64,000 nt of DNA from contig NZ_JACVZE010000010.1 in the NCBI RefSeq assembly GCF_015461805.1, positions 210,121 to 274,120 of the forward strand, written 5' to 3'. A program made the position numbers and the translations under genes. This document shows, in pieces, positions 53,214 to 61,964 of this stretch (within the stretch, counting starts at the first letter, position 1; every line of letters starts with the position of its first letter). The notes beneath the pieces are model-generated. The model saw only the letters and a list, made by a program, of their open reading frames with translations. It was not told the origin of the DNA and searched no databases. This stretch comes from Pseudomonas pisciculturae. GTDB lineage: Bacteria; Pseudomonadota; Gammaproteobacteria; Pseudomonadales; Pseudomonadaceae.

Positions 53214-53225
53214 TTAAACGTTTCA
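53214..53225. promoter_or_regulatory. LacI-type operator 2 (weaker)
   Basis: TTAAACGTTTCA is a near-palindrome with the central ACGT of LacI-family sites (one mismatch). Its centre lies 32 bp, about three helical turns, from that of operator 1, so the two could be bound on the same face of DNA. Confidence 0.5.
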
Positions 53226-53246
53226 CCCTGCAAAAATGCTGCGACT

Positions 53247-55391
53247 TCATGCCGCGTGACTGACTTCAAACAAGCCCACCAACTTCTGCAATTTGTTGGC
53301 ATTGGCCCGCACTGTCTGCGCGCTGCTTTGCATCACACTCACCGTTACCCGCATCTGCTCGGAAGAATGACTGACCTGCTTGATGGTCTTGCCATAGTCC
53401 AGGCTGCGTGCGTTGAGCTGCTGGATGATGCTGAACATGCTTTCCACGGCCTGGTGCAGTTGGACATTCTCCGACGAGGCCTCTTCGGCCAGACGCAGGC
53501 TGTTGTCAACGTCCGTGACCCCGCTGTCCATAAAGCTCACCGCCTTTTGGGTCTCACCCTGCAGCCCTTCGACCATCTGCCGGATATCGTCTGCCGCTTG
53601 GGAAGTGCGCAGCGCCAGGCTGCGAACTTCATCGGCAACCACCGCAAACCCGCGCCCGTGTTCACCGGCGCGTGCCGCTTCGATGGCCGCATTGAGCGCC
53701 AGCAGATTGGTCTGATTGGTGATGGTGCTGATCAACCCGGTGATCGAGCTGATCTGCGCCATACGGTTGTCGAGTAACTGCACGCTCTCGCTGGAGCGCA
53801 GCACCACTTCGCGAATCGACTGGGTGCCGGCCTGGACCGCCTGAAACTGTTCACGCGCACGGTGCACCACTTCGTCCATGGCCTGCTTCATTTGCTCGGC
53901 GCTGACTGACGCCTGTTGGATTTCTCCCAGTTGCTCTTCGACAATGATCATCATGCGGTGAGTGGCGTCGGCTACTTCAATCGACATCGCCCCGGCCTCC
54001 TGGCTACGGCCGAGCATCATCTGGTTGGTACTGCCGACGCTGTGACTGGCCTTGACCACCTGGCCCACTACTGAATCGAGCCGGTCGATAAAACTGTTGA
54101 TCCAGCGGCTCATCTCACCGGTTTCATCATTGACCATCCGCCCGGTGTCCAGCCGTTGGCGCAGGTTGCCCTCGCCTTCGGCAATGGTGCGAATCACATC
54201 GGTCATTTCGTCCAGGCGCCTGGCCAGGCGTTTGGGGCCAAGGCGGCTGAACAACAGTGCCGCGACGCCCATGCTGAGCACTTCGAGCGCGTCGAGCCAG
54301 GGTTGGGTAAGGCCGCTGTAGTGCTGGGCCAGGAAGTTGCTCGCAAACAAGCCCGCCATGGTCGCCAGGTAAGGCTTCATCAACCCGTGGCTCAAGGAGC
54401 GGCGGCGGTAGACCTCCTCAAGATCGGCCTCGCACATCATGCCCCAACGGTCCGGCGAACCGGGCAGCTCAAACGTCACGCCCTTGCCGACGACAGGGAT
54501 GTGTCGGTAGTCGGAATAACCGGGATAGGTCACAAACAGGTTGGAGCCCTTGCGGATGGTTTCCCGCACGCCGGGATGCAACTGTTGCGTAGCGGGGTCG
54601 ATAAAGCGCAACTCCAGCTCGGTGTGGCGTTGGATCTGTACGGTTTTCCACGGCGTGTGCACGCCGCTCTTGAGGTTCTCGCCATGGGTGAAGGCGCCGT
54701 CTTCGAAGCGTGAGCGCGACAAGGCGATGCCCGCTTGAATCGACGGGTCGAAACGCGACTGCACCATGAACAGGTAGTTGTCACCAGACTCCGGGTAGAT
54801 GTGCCCGGCTTCGCGCTGAATCAGGTCACCGAGGATGTCGTTGGGTACGCGCCCGCACAAGCAACCCACCACCCGCCCCTCGCGGGCCAGCGGCTGATAA
54901 AACATCAGCGTGACTTCATCATGAAAGCGCGACGACGACGGCCCGATTTCCAGGGTCAGCGGGTCGATATACGGGCCGTGCAGAAACGGCGCTTTTAAAC
55001 CGGCAGCCAAGGCCTCGGCACTGAGGTGTCGAGGTGCTGCCGGGCTCCAGGTGGATGCCTGCACCTGGCCACTCGTATCGACTACAAACAGCTCGGAAAA
55101 ATCGCTGGCCTGGCGCAACTTGTCGAGCAGCAAGGTGTTGTCGCCAGGGCCTGCCTCGCCCGCCAGAGCGCATGAGAGTTCACTGAGATGTTCCCACTGT
55201 TCCCGAGCCCAGTTTTGCAGGAGTTTGACCCGGGTATCGGCAAAGGCATCGAAGGTGCGCTCCATCACCGGGTACAGCGACCGATTAAGGCGGCAGGACC
55301 AGCCCATGGAAAGCTTGCCGGTCTTACCCAGCCACGGTAGCCAGGATTTTTCGGAGGGTGACAACTGCATGGCGGCGCTCGATAAGCTCAT
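53247..55391 (-). CDS. Methyl-accepting chemotaxis protein with PDC/Cache-like N-terminus
   Basis: 714 residues from ATG 55391, which follows GGGAGAA. The sensor part (about 20-330) resembles a PDC/Cache double domain (FSELFVVDTSGQVQASTWS; DEVTLMFYQPLAREGRVVGC; DRWGMMCEADLEEVY). Unusually no membrane helix precedes it. Hydrophobic segments occur only near 345-390, before HAMP and the signalling hairpin NLLALNAAIEAARAGEHGRG. The Cache part is therefore either cytoplasmic or reaches the periplasm by an unusual route. Family behaviour suggests a small-molecule ligand. Monocistronic, downstream of the sugar operon control region. Confidence 0.9.
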   Translation of the reverse strand: MSLSSAAMQLSPSEKSWLPWLGKTGKLSMGWSCRLNRSLYPVMERTFDAFADTRVKLLQNWAREQWEHLSELSCALAGEAGPGDNTLLLDKLRQASDFSELFVVDTSGQVQASTWSPAAPRHLSAEALAAGLKAPFLHGPYIDPLTLEIGPSSSRFHDEVTLMFYQPLAREGRVVGCLCGRVPNDILGDLIQREAGHIYPESGDNYLFMVQSRFDPSIQAGIALSRSRFEDGAFTHGENLKSGVHTPWKTVQIQRHTELELRFIDPATQQLHPGVRETIRKGSNLFVTYPGYSDYRHIPVVGKGVTFELPGSPDRWGMMCEADLEEVYRRRSLSHGLMKPYLATMAGLFASNFLAQHYSGLTQPWLDALEVLSMGVAALLFSRLGPKRLARRLDEMTDVIRTIAEGEGNLRQRLDTGRMVNDETGEMSRWINSFIDRLDSVVGQVVKASHSVGSTNQMMLGRSQEAGAMSIEVADATHRMMIIVEEQLGEIQQASVSAEQMKQAMDEVVHRAREQFQAVQAGTQSIREVVLRSSESVQLLDNRMAQISSITGLISTITNQTNLLALNAAIEAARAGEHGRGFAVVADEVRSLALRTSQAADDIRQMVEGLQGETQKAVSFMDSGVTDVDNSLRLAEEASSENVQLHQAVESMFSIIQQLNARSLDYGKTIKQVSHSSEQMRVTVSVMQSSAQTVRANANKLQKLVGLFEVSHAA

Positions 55392-55689
55392 GGCATTTCT
55401 CCCGAAGTGATATCCAATTGCCATGACCTAACGCAATTACCACGCCAGATAGCTAGCTAACTACCGACTCCAGGCTTTCCGCCACCCAGCCTTTCGACAA
55501 GCGTCACAAAATGGTGCGCTATCAGTAGGTTGCACCAGATTGTTGCCAACGGATGATCGTTCAAGCCCATTGATCCGCCGGTGACGCAGTGACCGATGTC
55601 GCGGGTTGTTACCTTTGAGTGCAAGGTCACTGGAATCAGCCGCGCCCTACTGACACCAATGCAAGTGCCCCCAATCGAGTGCTCGCCGG
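55392..55689. other. Intergenic region before the toxin-like gene
   Basis: 298 bp between divergent genes. No small gene is convincing. An inverted repeat TGGTGC-14-GCACCA lies at 55512-55537. No clear -35/-10 pair or strong ribosome site precedes ATG 55690. Confidence 0.4.
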
Positions 55690-58545
55690 ATGATACTTTC
55701 GCTGCTGTCTCATGTGTTCTCACCCTCCCCGCCGGCCCCTGCGCTTGCAGCGAAGAATGCCGCCCCCTCGCTGAGTCGAGTTGTCGAAGACGACGAAGAG
55801 GCGGTGTCAGCATCCCGGCATGAAGCCCGCCCACCTCACGGCGACCTGGGAGGTGCCTTATCCTGGCCGGCGTCGTTGAACAAGGCGCAACGCGCCGATC
55901 TGTACACCGACAACCTGTTTGACCAACTGACCCGCCAGCGGCCGTGGTCGGCCGCCGAGCTCGCCGACCCGCGCCAGGTGGTTGCCCTGATGCTCCAGTC
56001 AGAGCCGGCTCAGGCATTGGGCAAAAAACTCCAGGAGCGCCACCAGGCGTTACCCGGCAGCGCCGATGACCTGGTATTGGCCGCACTGCAGCTTTCTTTG
56101 GACAAAGCCGCTGTGGAGCAATCCCCTCGCGGCATCGTTGCCGGCTACGATCTGTCACAGGCTGAGCATTGGGGCAGGCACCCTTCTATAGTCAAGCAAG
56201 GGCTGATTGAGCATTTGATCAAAGGCAAGGTCGCCACCGCCGAGCTCGCGCCCGTTGCAGCGGCCCTGTTGCTGGCCCACCGCGCGCCCGCGTATTGGGT
56301 GCGTGACCTCCCCGAAACCCTGAAGGTGGGTTCCCACGCGTGGGTCACCTTCAGCACCGCCGTGGCCCGTGTCGAACACCAGACGCCGGGGGCGACATCG
56401 AGCATGAGCTTTGCGCAGGTAATGGCGCGCGGCAACCTGGCACCGACAACCCCTGAGGATCAAGCCGTCGAACGCGCGGCGCTGCATGACGCACTCAAAG
56501 ATTGGGGTGTCGCCAATGGCCTGATCCGTTTCGACCCTGACGACCACTACACAGACGCCCAGCTAAACGAGGTTCACCAGCACTTCAACCTACAACTGGA
56601 ACAACTGAACGCGGCCCTGCTCACCTTCGCCACGCCGATACCGGGCCGTACGCAGCGCGCATTGGCCGAACTGCGGCGGGTCTACGGCGACAAGTTACCC
56701 CTTGAAGACAAGTGCATTACGCTGCGCAACAGCACCCCAGGCTATAAAGGCCCCTACTCCGTACTGGACCTGTATCAGGACGGGAAGCTGGTGATTACCA
56801 ATAACGCCTGGACCTCTTCCAACGCGGCACTGCCTTACAGCGCGGTCCTAAAAAAAACCAGCCTGTTGGCTGATATCAATGTGCTCAAAAGTACATTTGA
56901 AGAGGACATCAAGCGCTACCTCACCGACCTGAAAAGCGCCCTCACCGTGCAAGTCAAATTGATGATCTCGGCCCTGCCCCTGCAAACCAGAGACACGCTG
57001 GAGCGTGGTGAACTCAAGCTGTTCAAACTCGCCACGGTGCCCAATCGCGGGCTGGAGTCACATAAACACGAAGAGATCACCAATACCTTGCTGTTCAATG
57101 CCGGCGCACCTCACCTTAACTTCGAGGTTGACCTGAGTGGGGGGCGGATCGTGTCGCGCCCGGAGTACGGGATACTGGAAAAGCCCGATAATCCCTACCC
57201 GGAATTTCCCATTCCATTCGTCAAAGTGCTGGCGTTCAAATCGACAGATGAGTATTGCCAAGTCATTTATGAGGCAAACCCGGTTACGCAAAAACCTGTC
57301 GAAGGGCATAACCAGGCCATCCCGGACAGTTTCAACAGCCCACGCAGCGCATACCTCGCCGAGGCCACGCTCGCACAACTGGATTTTGACAAACTGGGGC
57401 AGCAAGCCCGCGGCGTGACCACGTTTGATACCGAGCAAACGCCGCTCAAGGTCGCCCACGGGATCGTGACCGGGTTGGTTCCCTTTTACTCGGCTGTCGA
57501 GCACTTTCGAATGGGCCGCACGGGCAAAGGCAGCGCCGACCTGGTGGTCGATCTATTCGGCTTCATGGTGTTTGCCGGTGCGCTGGCAAAGGTGGCCAAA
57601 GTTGCGCAAACCACCGCGTCGCTCAGCACAAAGCTCGCGCGGACTGCCCGCATCCTTGGGCGAGCCACCCTCAGCGCGCTTAATCCGGTGGACGGCTTGG
57701 GTGATATGGCCAAGGGGGTTGCCCGATTCGGGCGAAAACTTGGAAAACTGGGCGTTAAAGGTCTTCGGCGCTTGAGCCCCGACGTTCACGAAGTGACGTA
57801 CCGTGCCGTGATTGAAGGCAAGGATGTGGCAAAGGGCAGCATGAAAACAGCCGATGGCATCGAGCTCCAGGCGCTCGCCAAGTATGATCACGGCTCAGGT
57901 AAGTGGTACCACTACAACGCCAAAACCGGCGAGGCCTATGGGCTGCCCATCCGTTTCAACCCGCAAGCGGCGGGTTTGCAGCGCCCGATCAGCCACAGCC
58001 AGTTGCTGAACAAGCTGGATATTGCCCTGGCAAAAAAACCTGATATGGCCAAAGCCGCCTGTTACGAAGCCGCGCTAAGGGTCGGGATCGTTGAAGGCAC
58101 GGTAATGCCCAAGACCCTCGACTGGGTTTTGCACGTAACCAATGACGCCCAGTCAATCGGCACACGCTATACACAGGCTTACAAGCACCTGATGGGCATC
58201 ACGTCCAGCAACACCACCAAGACGTTCAAACCCGAGGCCATTACCGAATCCGGCATTCTGAATGTTAAGCGTGCAGGTCAAACCGAGCCCTTTTCTCACA
58301 CGGTCTACATACAGCGGTCGAAGACCGGCGAGTTGTTTCTGTTCAACAAAAACGACCCGAGCCTGGACATGGCCATGGCCGCTCGCAATCAGTCACCTGT
58401 CACGGCTGGGGCCTGCCAGGTCTACGCATTGGACAACACTGGCAAGGCCAACCTGCAAAAATGGCTGGATGGCCCACCGGCGCGAGAAATGGCTTACACG
58501 CCCACCCGCGAGCTCAACGCAAGTGTTTTGCGCATGGCACCCTGA
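55690..58545 (+). CDS. Large toxin/effector-like protein of unknown function
   Basis: 951 residues; ATG 55690 is the only plausible start in frame but lacks a clear ribosome site. There is no signal peptide. The first 60 residues are Ser/Pro/Ala-rich and probably disordered, followed by a long helical region. Around residues 440-460 (LPLQTRDTLERGELKLFKLA) it resembles the dermonecrotic-toxin-like family of pseudomonads. Residues about 585-640 contain hydrophobic helices (IVTGLVPFYSAVEHF, LVVDLFGFMVFAGALAKVAK) like translocation segments. The last 170 residues may be a papain-fold domain: Cys791 in KAACYEAALR, His870 in FSHTVYIQRS, and Asn886/Asn888/Asp889 in LFLFNKNDPS. Order and spacing recall the Cys-His-Asp site of Pasteurella toxin. 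No secretion genes or immunity gene of known type are adjacent. Function unproven. Confidence 0.6.
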   Translation: MILSLLSHVFSPSPPAPALAAKNAAPSLSRVVEDDEEAVSASRHEARPPHGDLGGALSWPASLNKAQRADLYTDNLFDQLTRQRPWSAAELADPRQVVALMLQSEPAQALGKKLQERHQALPGSADDLVLAALQLSLDKAAVEQSPRGIVAGYDLSQAEHWGRHPSIVKQGLIEHLIKGKVATAELAPVAAALLLAHRAPAYWVRDLPETLKVGSHAWVTFSTAVARVEHQTPGATSSMSFAQVMARGNLAPTTPEDQAVERAALHDALKDWGVANGLIRFDPDDHYTDAQLNEVHQHFNLQLEQLNAALLTFATPIPGRTQRALAELRRVYGDKLPLEDKCITLRNSTPGYKGPYSVLDLYQDGKLVITNNAWTSSNAALPYSAVLKKTSLLADINVLKSTFEEDIKRYLTDLKSALTVQVKLMISALPLQTRDTLERGELKLFKLATVPNRGLESHKHEEITNTLLFNAGAPHLNFEVDLSGGRIVSRPEYGILEKPDNPYPEFPIPFVKVLAFKSTDEYCQVIYEANPVTQKPVEGHNQAIPDSFNSPRSAYLAEATLAQLDFDKLGQQARGVTTFDTEQTPLKVAHGIVTGLVPFYSAVEHFRMGRTGKGSADLVVDLFGFMVFAGALAKVAKVAQTTASLSTKLARTARILGRATLSALNPVDGLGDMAKGVARFGRKLGKLGVKGLRRLSPDVHEVTYRAVIEGKDVAKGSMKTADGIELQALAKYDHGSGKWYHYNAKTGEAYGLPIRFNPQAAGLQRPISHSQLLNKLDIALAKKPDMAKAACYEAALRVGIVEGTVMPKTLDWVLHVTNDAQSIGTRYTQAYKHLMGITSSNTTKTFKPEAITESGILNVKRAGQTEPFSHTVYIQRSKTGELFLFNKNDPSLDMAMAARNQSPVTAGACQVYALDNTGKANLQKWLDGPPAREMAYTPTRELNASVLRMAP

Positions 58546-58551
58546 TAGCAA

Positions 58552-58674
58552 TCACTGCGGTTCACGCAGCGGCACCTCTGCATCATCCATCAACGATCCT
58601 GGATCTTCATTGCCGGGGTCGTTGAGCTCTTCCTCTTCTTCGTCCTCCCGATCATCTTCCGGCACCGGTGCCAT
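58552..58674 (-). CDS. Small acidic protein (40 aa)
   Basis: ATG 58674 is preceded by a near-perfect ribosome site AAGGAGG, which makes this short frame credible. The product begins MAPVPEDDREDEEEEELNDP and is one-third Asp/Glu, with no hydrophobic segment. It lies 22 bp after the stop of the membrane protein gene on the same strand, so they are probably co-transcribed. It ends 7 bp before the stop of the convergent toxin-like gene. Function unknown; acidic mini-proteins can be inhibitors or DNA mimics, which is speculation. Confidence 0.6.
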   Translation of the reverse strand: MAPVPEDDREDEEEEELNDPGNEDPGSLMDDAEVPLREPQ

Positions 58675-58696
58675 GACAGCCTCCTTCGGCCCTTGT

Positions 58697-59311
58697 TCAG
58701 GAGCCCGGATTATCCACTTGGATGTAAAACGCGTACGCCCCCAGCAACAGCCAAAACACCATAAACAGCCACGGCGCACGCATTGAGAATAGCAGCGACT
58801 TGCGATAGCCCTTGTGGGACGACTCGACCTCGGAAAACAGCGGCGATTCGTCGTAGGCCAGGCCCATCACCGGTTCGCTGCGCAGCAACTCGCTTTGTTT
58901 GTAGTGCCAATGGTCGATGATTTCGTACGCCGCGCGGATACCCGGCCACGCATTCAGCGAACTGAGAACGCCCAGCAGCACCAGAAACACGGGCACCACC
59001 AGGGTGAACAGCTTGCCCCACTCCGGGTTGAGATTGCCCATGCCGGAAACAAACGCGATCACCAAAAACGATTGTGCCGTGAGGTAGGCGTCGGTGCGGT
59101 TGGCCAGGATGGTGGTTTCGTACTGGATCTCACGCCGGTAGAAGTCCAGGCGGTCCTTGGGCGAGCCGAAAATCTTGGCGTTGTGTTCGCTGTGATCGGT
59201 CAGGGCTGTTTCCGGGGATTGTGGCGAGATGATTCTGGGCACGGTGGTGCTCCATTGGGGTTCAAGCCCTTTTAGAAGAACCGGCGTTGTGTGAAGTTCA
59301 AGTTTGTTCAT
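58697..59311 (-). CDS. Small integral membrane protein of unknown function
   Basis: 204 residues if started at ATG 59311; GTG 59242, with GGAG seven bases upstream, is a serious alternative (about 181 residues). Three membrane helices: YLTAQSFLVIAFVSGM, LFTLVVPVFLVLLGVLSSL and APWLFMVFWLLLGAYAF. A soluble domain of about 60 residues lies between helices 2 and 3. The N-terminal part has DRLDFYRREIQYETTILANR, a charged helix leading into helix 1. It may belong to RipA-like octameric membrane proteins, but I am not sure. Followed by the acidic mini-protein gene. Confidence 0.75.
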   Translation of the reverse strand: MNKLELHTTPVLLKGLEPQWSTTVPRIISPQSPETALTDHSEHNAKIFGSPKDRLDFYRREIQYETTILANRTDAYLTAQSFLVIAFVSGMGNLNPEWGKLFTLVVPVFLVLLGVLSSLNAWPGIRAAYEIIDHWHYKQSELLRSEPVMGLAYDESPLFSEVESSHKGYRKSLLFSMRAPWLFMVFWLLLGAYAFYIQVDNPGS

Positions 59312-59329
59312 GCACCAATGTCGGGCATG

Positions 59330-59419
59330 TAGTGAGCGGGCTTGCCCCCCGCTGGGCTGCGAAGCGGCCCAAAAAATGGGAGCGCTGCGCACTCCAGCGC
59401 GGGGCAAGCCCGCTCACTA
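59330..59419. repeat. REP pair (REPIN) 3
   Basis: TAGTGAGCGGGCTTGCCCCC at the left faces GGGGCAAGCCCGCTCACTA at the right; span 90 bp. Same subtype as 34472-34602, but with a shorter centre. It sits between divergent genes, unlike the other pairs, so it would lie in a promoter region. Confidence 0.85.
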
Positions 59420-59497
59420 CAAGAGCCCGGCATTTTGAGTGTTTCGGCACAGGCATTGCTTTATCCATTCATCACTGCCGGCCTTAGGGGTACTGGA

Positions 59498-60907
59498 ATG
59501 GCTCGATCCTTCTTCGATGAAATGAATGACGCAGACGGCAAGTGCCGTGCGCATTATCAAGATTTCTCCCGCTGGCTGGCCAATACGCCTCCAGAGCTGC
59601 TGGCACAGCGACGCCGCGAAGCCGACTTGCTGTTTCACCGCGCCGGGATCACCTTCACCCTGTATGGCGACGAGCAAGACACCGAGCGCCTCATCCCCTT
59701 CGACATCATCCCCAGAAGCATCCCCGCCAGTGAGTGGAACCTGATCGAACGTGGCTGTATTCAGCGGGTCAACGCGCTGAACATGTTCCTGGCCGACATT
59801 TACCACGACCAGCGCATCATCAAGGCCGGGATCATTCCCGCCGATCAGGTGCTGGGCAACGAGGGTTACCAAAAGGCCATGATTGGCCTGCACCTGCACC
59901 GCAACATCTACTCGCATATTTCAGGGGTTGACCTGGTACGCGACGGCGACGGCACTTACTACGTACTCGAAGACAACCTGCGCACCCCCAGCGGCGTGAG
60001 CTACATGCTCGAAGACCGCAAAATGATGATGCGCCTGTTCCCCGAGGTGTTCGCCAAACAACGCATCGCGCCGGTAGACCACTACCCCAACCTGCTGCTC
60101 AAGACCCTCAAAAGCTCCAGCCGCCTGGATAACCCCAATGTGGTGGTGCTCACCCCTGGGCGTTTCAACAGCGCGTTCTTCGAGCACGCGTTCCTGGCGC
60201 GGGAAATGGGTGTAGAGCTGGTGGAAGGCGCCGACCTGTTCGTGCAGGACTTGAAAGTATTTATGCGCACCACCGATGGCCCCAAACCGGTGGACGTGAT
60301 TTATCGGCGAATCGACGATGCGTTCCTCGACCCCAAAGCCTTCAACCCCGACTCGATGCTCGGTGTACCGGGCCTGGTGGCGGCGTACTGCGCGGGCAAT
60401 GTAGTGCTGGCCAACGCCATCGGCACCGGTGTGGCTGATGACAAGTCGATTTACCCCTACGTGCCGGAAATGATCCGCTTCTACCTCGATGAGGAGCCCG
60501 TGTTGCAGAACGTGCCGACCTTCCAGTGCCGCAAGCCTGATGAGCTGTCCCACGTGCTGGCGCACCTGCCGGAACTGGTGGTCAAGGAAACCCAGGGCTC
60601 CGGCGGCTACGGCATGCTGGTGGGCCCGGCCTCCAGCGCCGCTGAGATCGAAGACTTCCGCCAACGCATCAAGGCGCGCCCCCATGCGTACATCGCCCAA
60701 CCCACGCTGAGCCTGTCCACCTGCCCCACCTTTGTCGAAAACGGCATCGCGCCCCGGCATATCGACCTGCGGCCCTTCGTGCTTTCGGGCAAGGAAACCC
60801 GCCTGGTGCCCGGAGGCCTCACGCGGGTGGCACTGCGTGAAGGCTCACTGATCGTCAACTCGTCGCAGGGCGGCGGAACCAAGGACACCTGGGTGGTGGA
60901 GGGCTGA
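59498..60907 (+). CDS. Circularly permuted ATP-grasp protein
   Basis: 469 residues from ATG 59498, with AGGGG eight bases upstream; upstream in-frame codons overlap the REP pair and are not coding. The family (CP_ATPgrasp_1 plus DUF404/407) shows NALNMFLADIYHDQRIIKAG, YYVLEDNLRTPSGVSYMLED, GYGMLVGP and the late metal/ATP residues IDLRPFVLSG. It likely forms an amide bond between a carboxylate and an amine. In many proteobacteria this gene is followed by an alpha-E gene, a transglutaminase-like gene and the Anbu protease; here only the alpha-E gene follows. Confidence 0.93.
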   Translation: MARSFFDEMNDADGKCRAHYQDFSRWLANTPPELLAQRRREADLLFHRAGITFTLYGDEQDTERLIPFDIIPRSIPASEWNLIERGCIQRVNALNMFLADIYHDQRIIKAGIIPADQVLGNEGYQKAMIGLHLHRNIYSHISGVDLVRDGDGTYYVLEDNLRTPSGVSYMLEDRKMMMRLFPEVFAKQRIAPVDHYPNLLLKTLKSSSRLDNPNVVVLTPGRFNSAFFEHAFLAREMGVELVEGADLFVQDLKVFMRTTDGPKPVDVIYRRIDDAFLDPKAFNPDSMLGVPGLVAAYCAGNVVLANAIGTGVADDKSIYPYVPEMIRFYLDEEPVLQNVPTFQCRKPDELSHVLAHLPELVVKETQGSGGYGMLVGPASSAAEIEDFRQRIKARPHAYIAQPTLSLSTCPTFVENGIAPRHIDLRPFVLSGKETRLVPGGLTRVALREGSLIVNSSQGGGTKDTWVVEG

Positions 60908-60909
60908 GT

Positions 60910-61860
60910 ATGTTGAGTAGAACCGCCGCAGATCTGTACTGGATGTCCCGCTACCTGGAACGCGCCGAGAACCTGGCCCGCATGCTCGAAGTCAGTTACT
61001 CCCTGTCGCTGATGCCCCAGGCCGGGCGCAGCGATGGCCTGGATGAACTGGCGATGTCGCTACTCAGCAGCGGCACCCTGGACAGTTACCTGGAACGCCA
61101 CACACAACTGGACGCCGAGCGCATGCTGCACTTCTTCGCCCTCGACGAAGAAAACCCCGCCAGCATCTATAACTGCCTGCGCGCCGCCCGGGGCAATGCC
61201 CACGCGGTACGCGGTCGCATAACCGCCGACATGTGGGAAAACCTCAACGCCACCTGGCTGGAAATGCGCAGCATCGCCGCCGGCGGCCTGGCGCGACATG
61301 GCATCAGCCACTTCTGTGATTGGGTCAAGCAGCGTTCGCACCTGTTCCGGGGCGCTACTTCCGGGACGATCATGCGTAATGACGCCTATCGGTTTATCCG
61401 CCTGGGCACCTTTGTCGAGCGCGCCGACAATACCTTGCGCCTGCTGGATGCGCGTTATGAGATGTTTGGTGAAGAGTCGGAAGAAGTCAGCGACGTGTCG
61501 GCACGTGGTTATTACCAGTGGAGCGCCCTGCTCCGCGCGTTGTCGTCATTCGAGGCGTATACCGAGCTGTACCCCAACGCGTTGAACGCGCGCTCCGTTT
61601 CCGAGTTGCTGTTGTTGCGCAGTGATGTGCCGCGCTCGTTGCATGCGTGTATCGAGGAGTTGAGCCATATCCTGGCGGACCTCCCCGGCAGTTATGGCCG
61701 TGCGGCGCAGCGCTTGGCCGCCGAGTTCGAGGCGCGGCTGAGGTATACGGGCATTGATGAGATTTTGCAGGATGGGTTGCATAGCCGGCTGACGGACTTT
61801 ATCGACAGTGTGCGCGAGTTGGCGCGGGCGATTCACAGTTCTTACTTGGAAGTCTTGTAA
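60910..61860 (+). CDS. Alpha-E domain protein
   Basis: 316 residues, ATG two bases after the ATP-grasp stop. An all-helical protein with the family opening MLSRTAADLYWMSRYLERAE and repeats of conserved Arg/Glu pairs (NARSVSELLLLRSDVPRSLH). The alpha-E domain is an uncharacterised partner of the permuted ATP-grasp enzymes, proposed to act in peptide-like synthesis. After its stop the same frame stays open for about 34 codons (to 61962), ending in a basic stretch KKKRNRGNRFLVARYYTDG, possibly a decayed gene end. Confidence 0.92.
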   Translation: MLSRTAADLYWMSRYLERAENLARMLEVSYSLSLMPQAGRSDGLDELAMSLLSSGTLDSYLERHTQLDAERMLHFFALDEENPASIYNCLRAARGNAHAVRGRITADMWENLNATWLEMRSIAAGGLARHGISHFCDWVKQRSHLFRGATSGTIMRNDAYRFIRLGTFVERADNTLRLLDARYEMFGEESEEVSDVSARGYYQWSALLRALSSFEAYTELYPNALNARSVSELLLLRSDVPRSLHACIEELSHILADLPGSYGRAAQRLAAEFEARLRYTGIDEILQDGLHSRLTDFIDSVRELARAIHSSYLEVL

Positions 61861-61964
61861 TCCAAGGGCGGTTATGGAGTTGTCCATCTCCGCCCCCACT
61901 CCACCAGCAAGAAAAAGCGTAATCGCGGCAATCGCTTTCTGGTGGCCCGTTACTACACCGACGG

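Noticed and set aside
55531..55556. TTGCAC..TTGCC as a sigma-54 promoter before the toxin-like gene
   Set aside because: The spacer is two bases too long and the -24 GG is absent.
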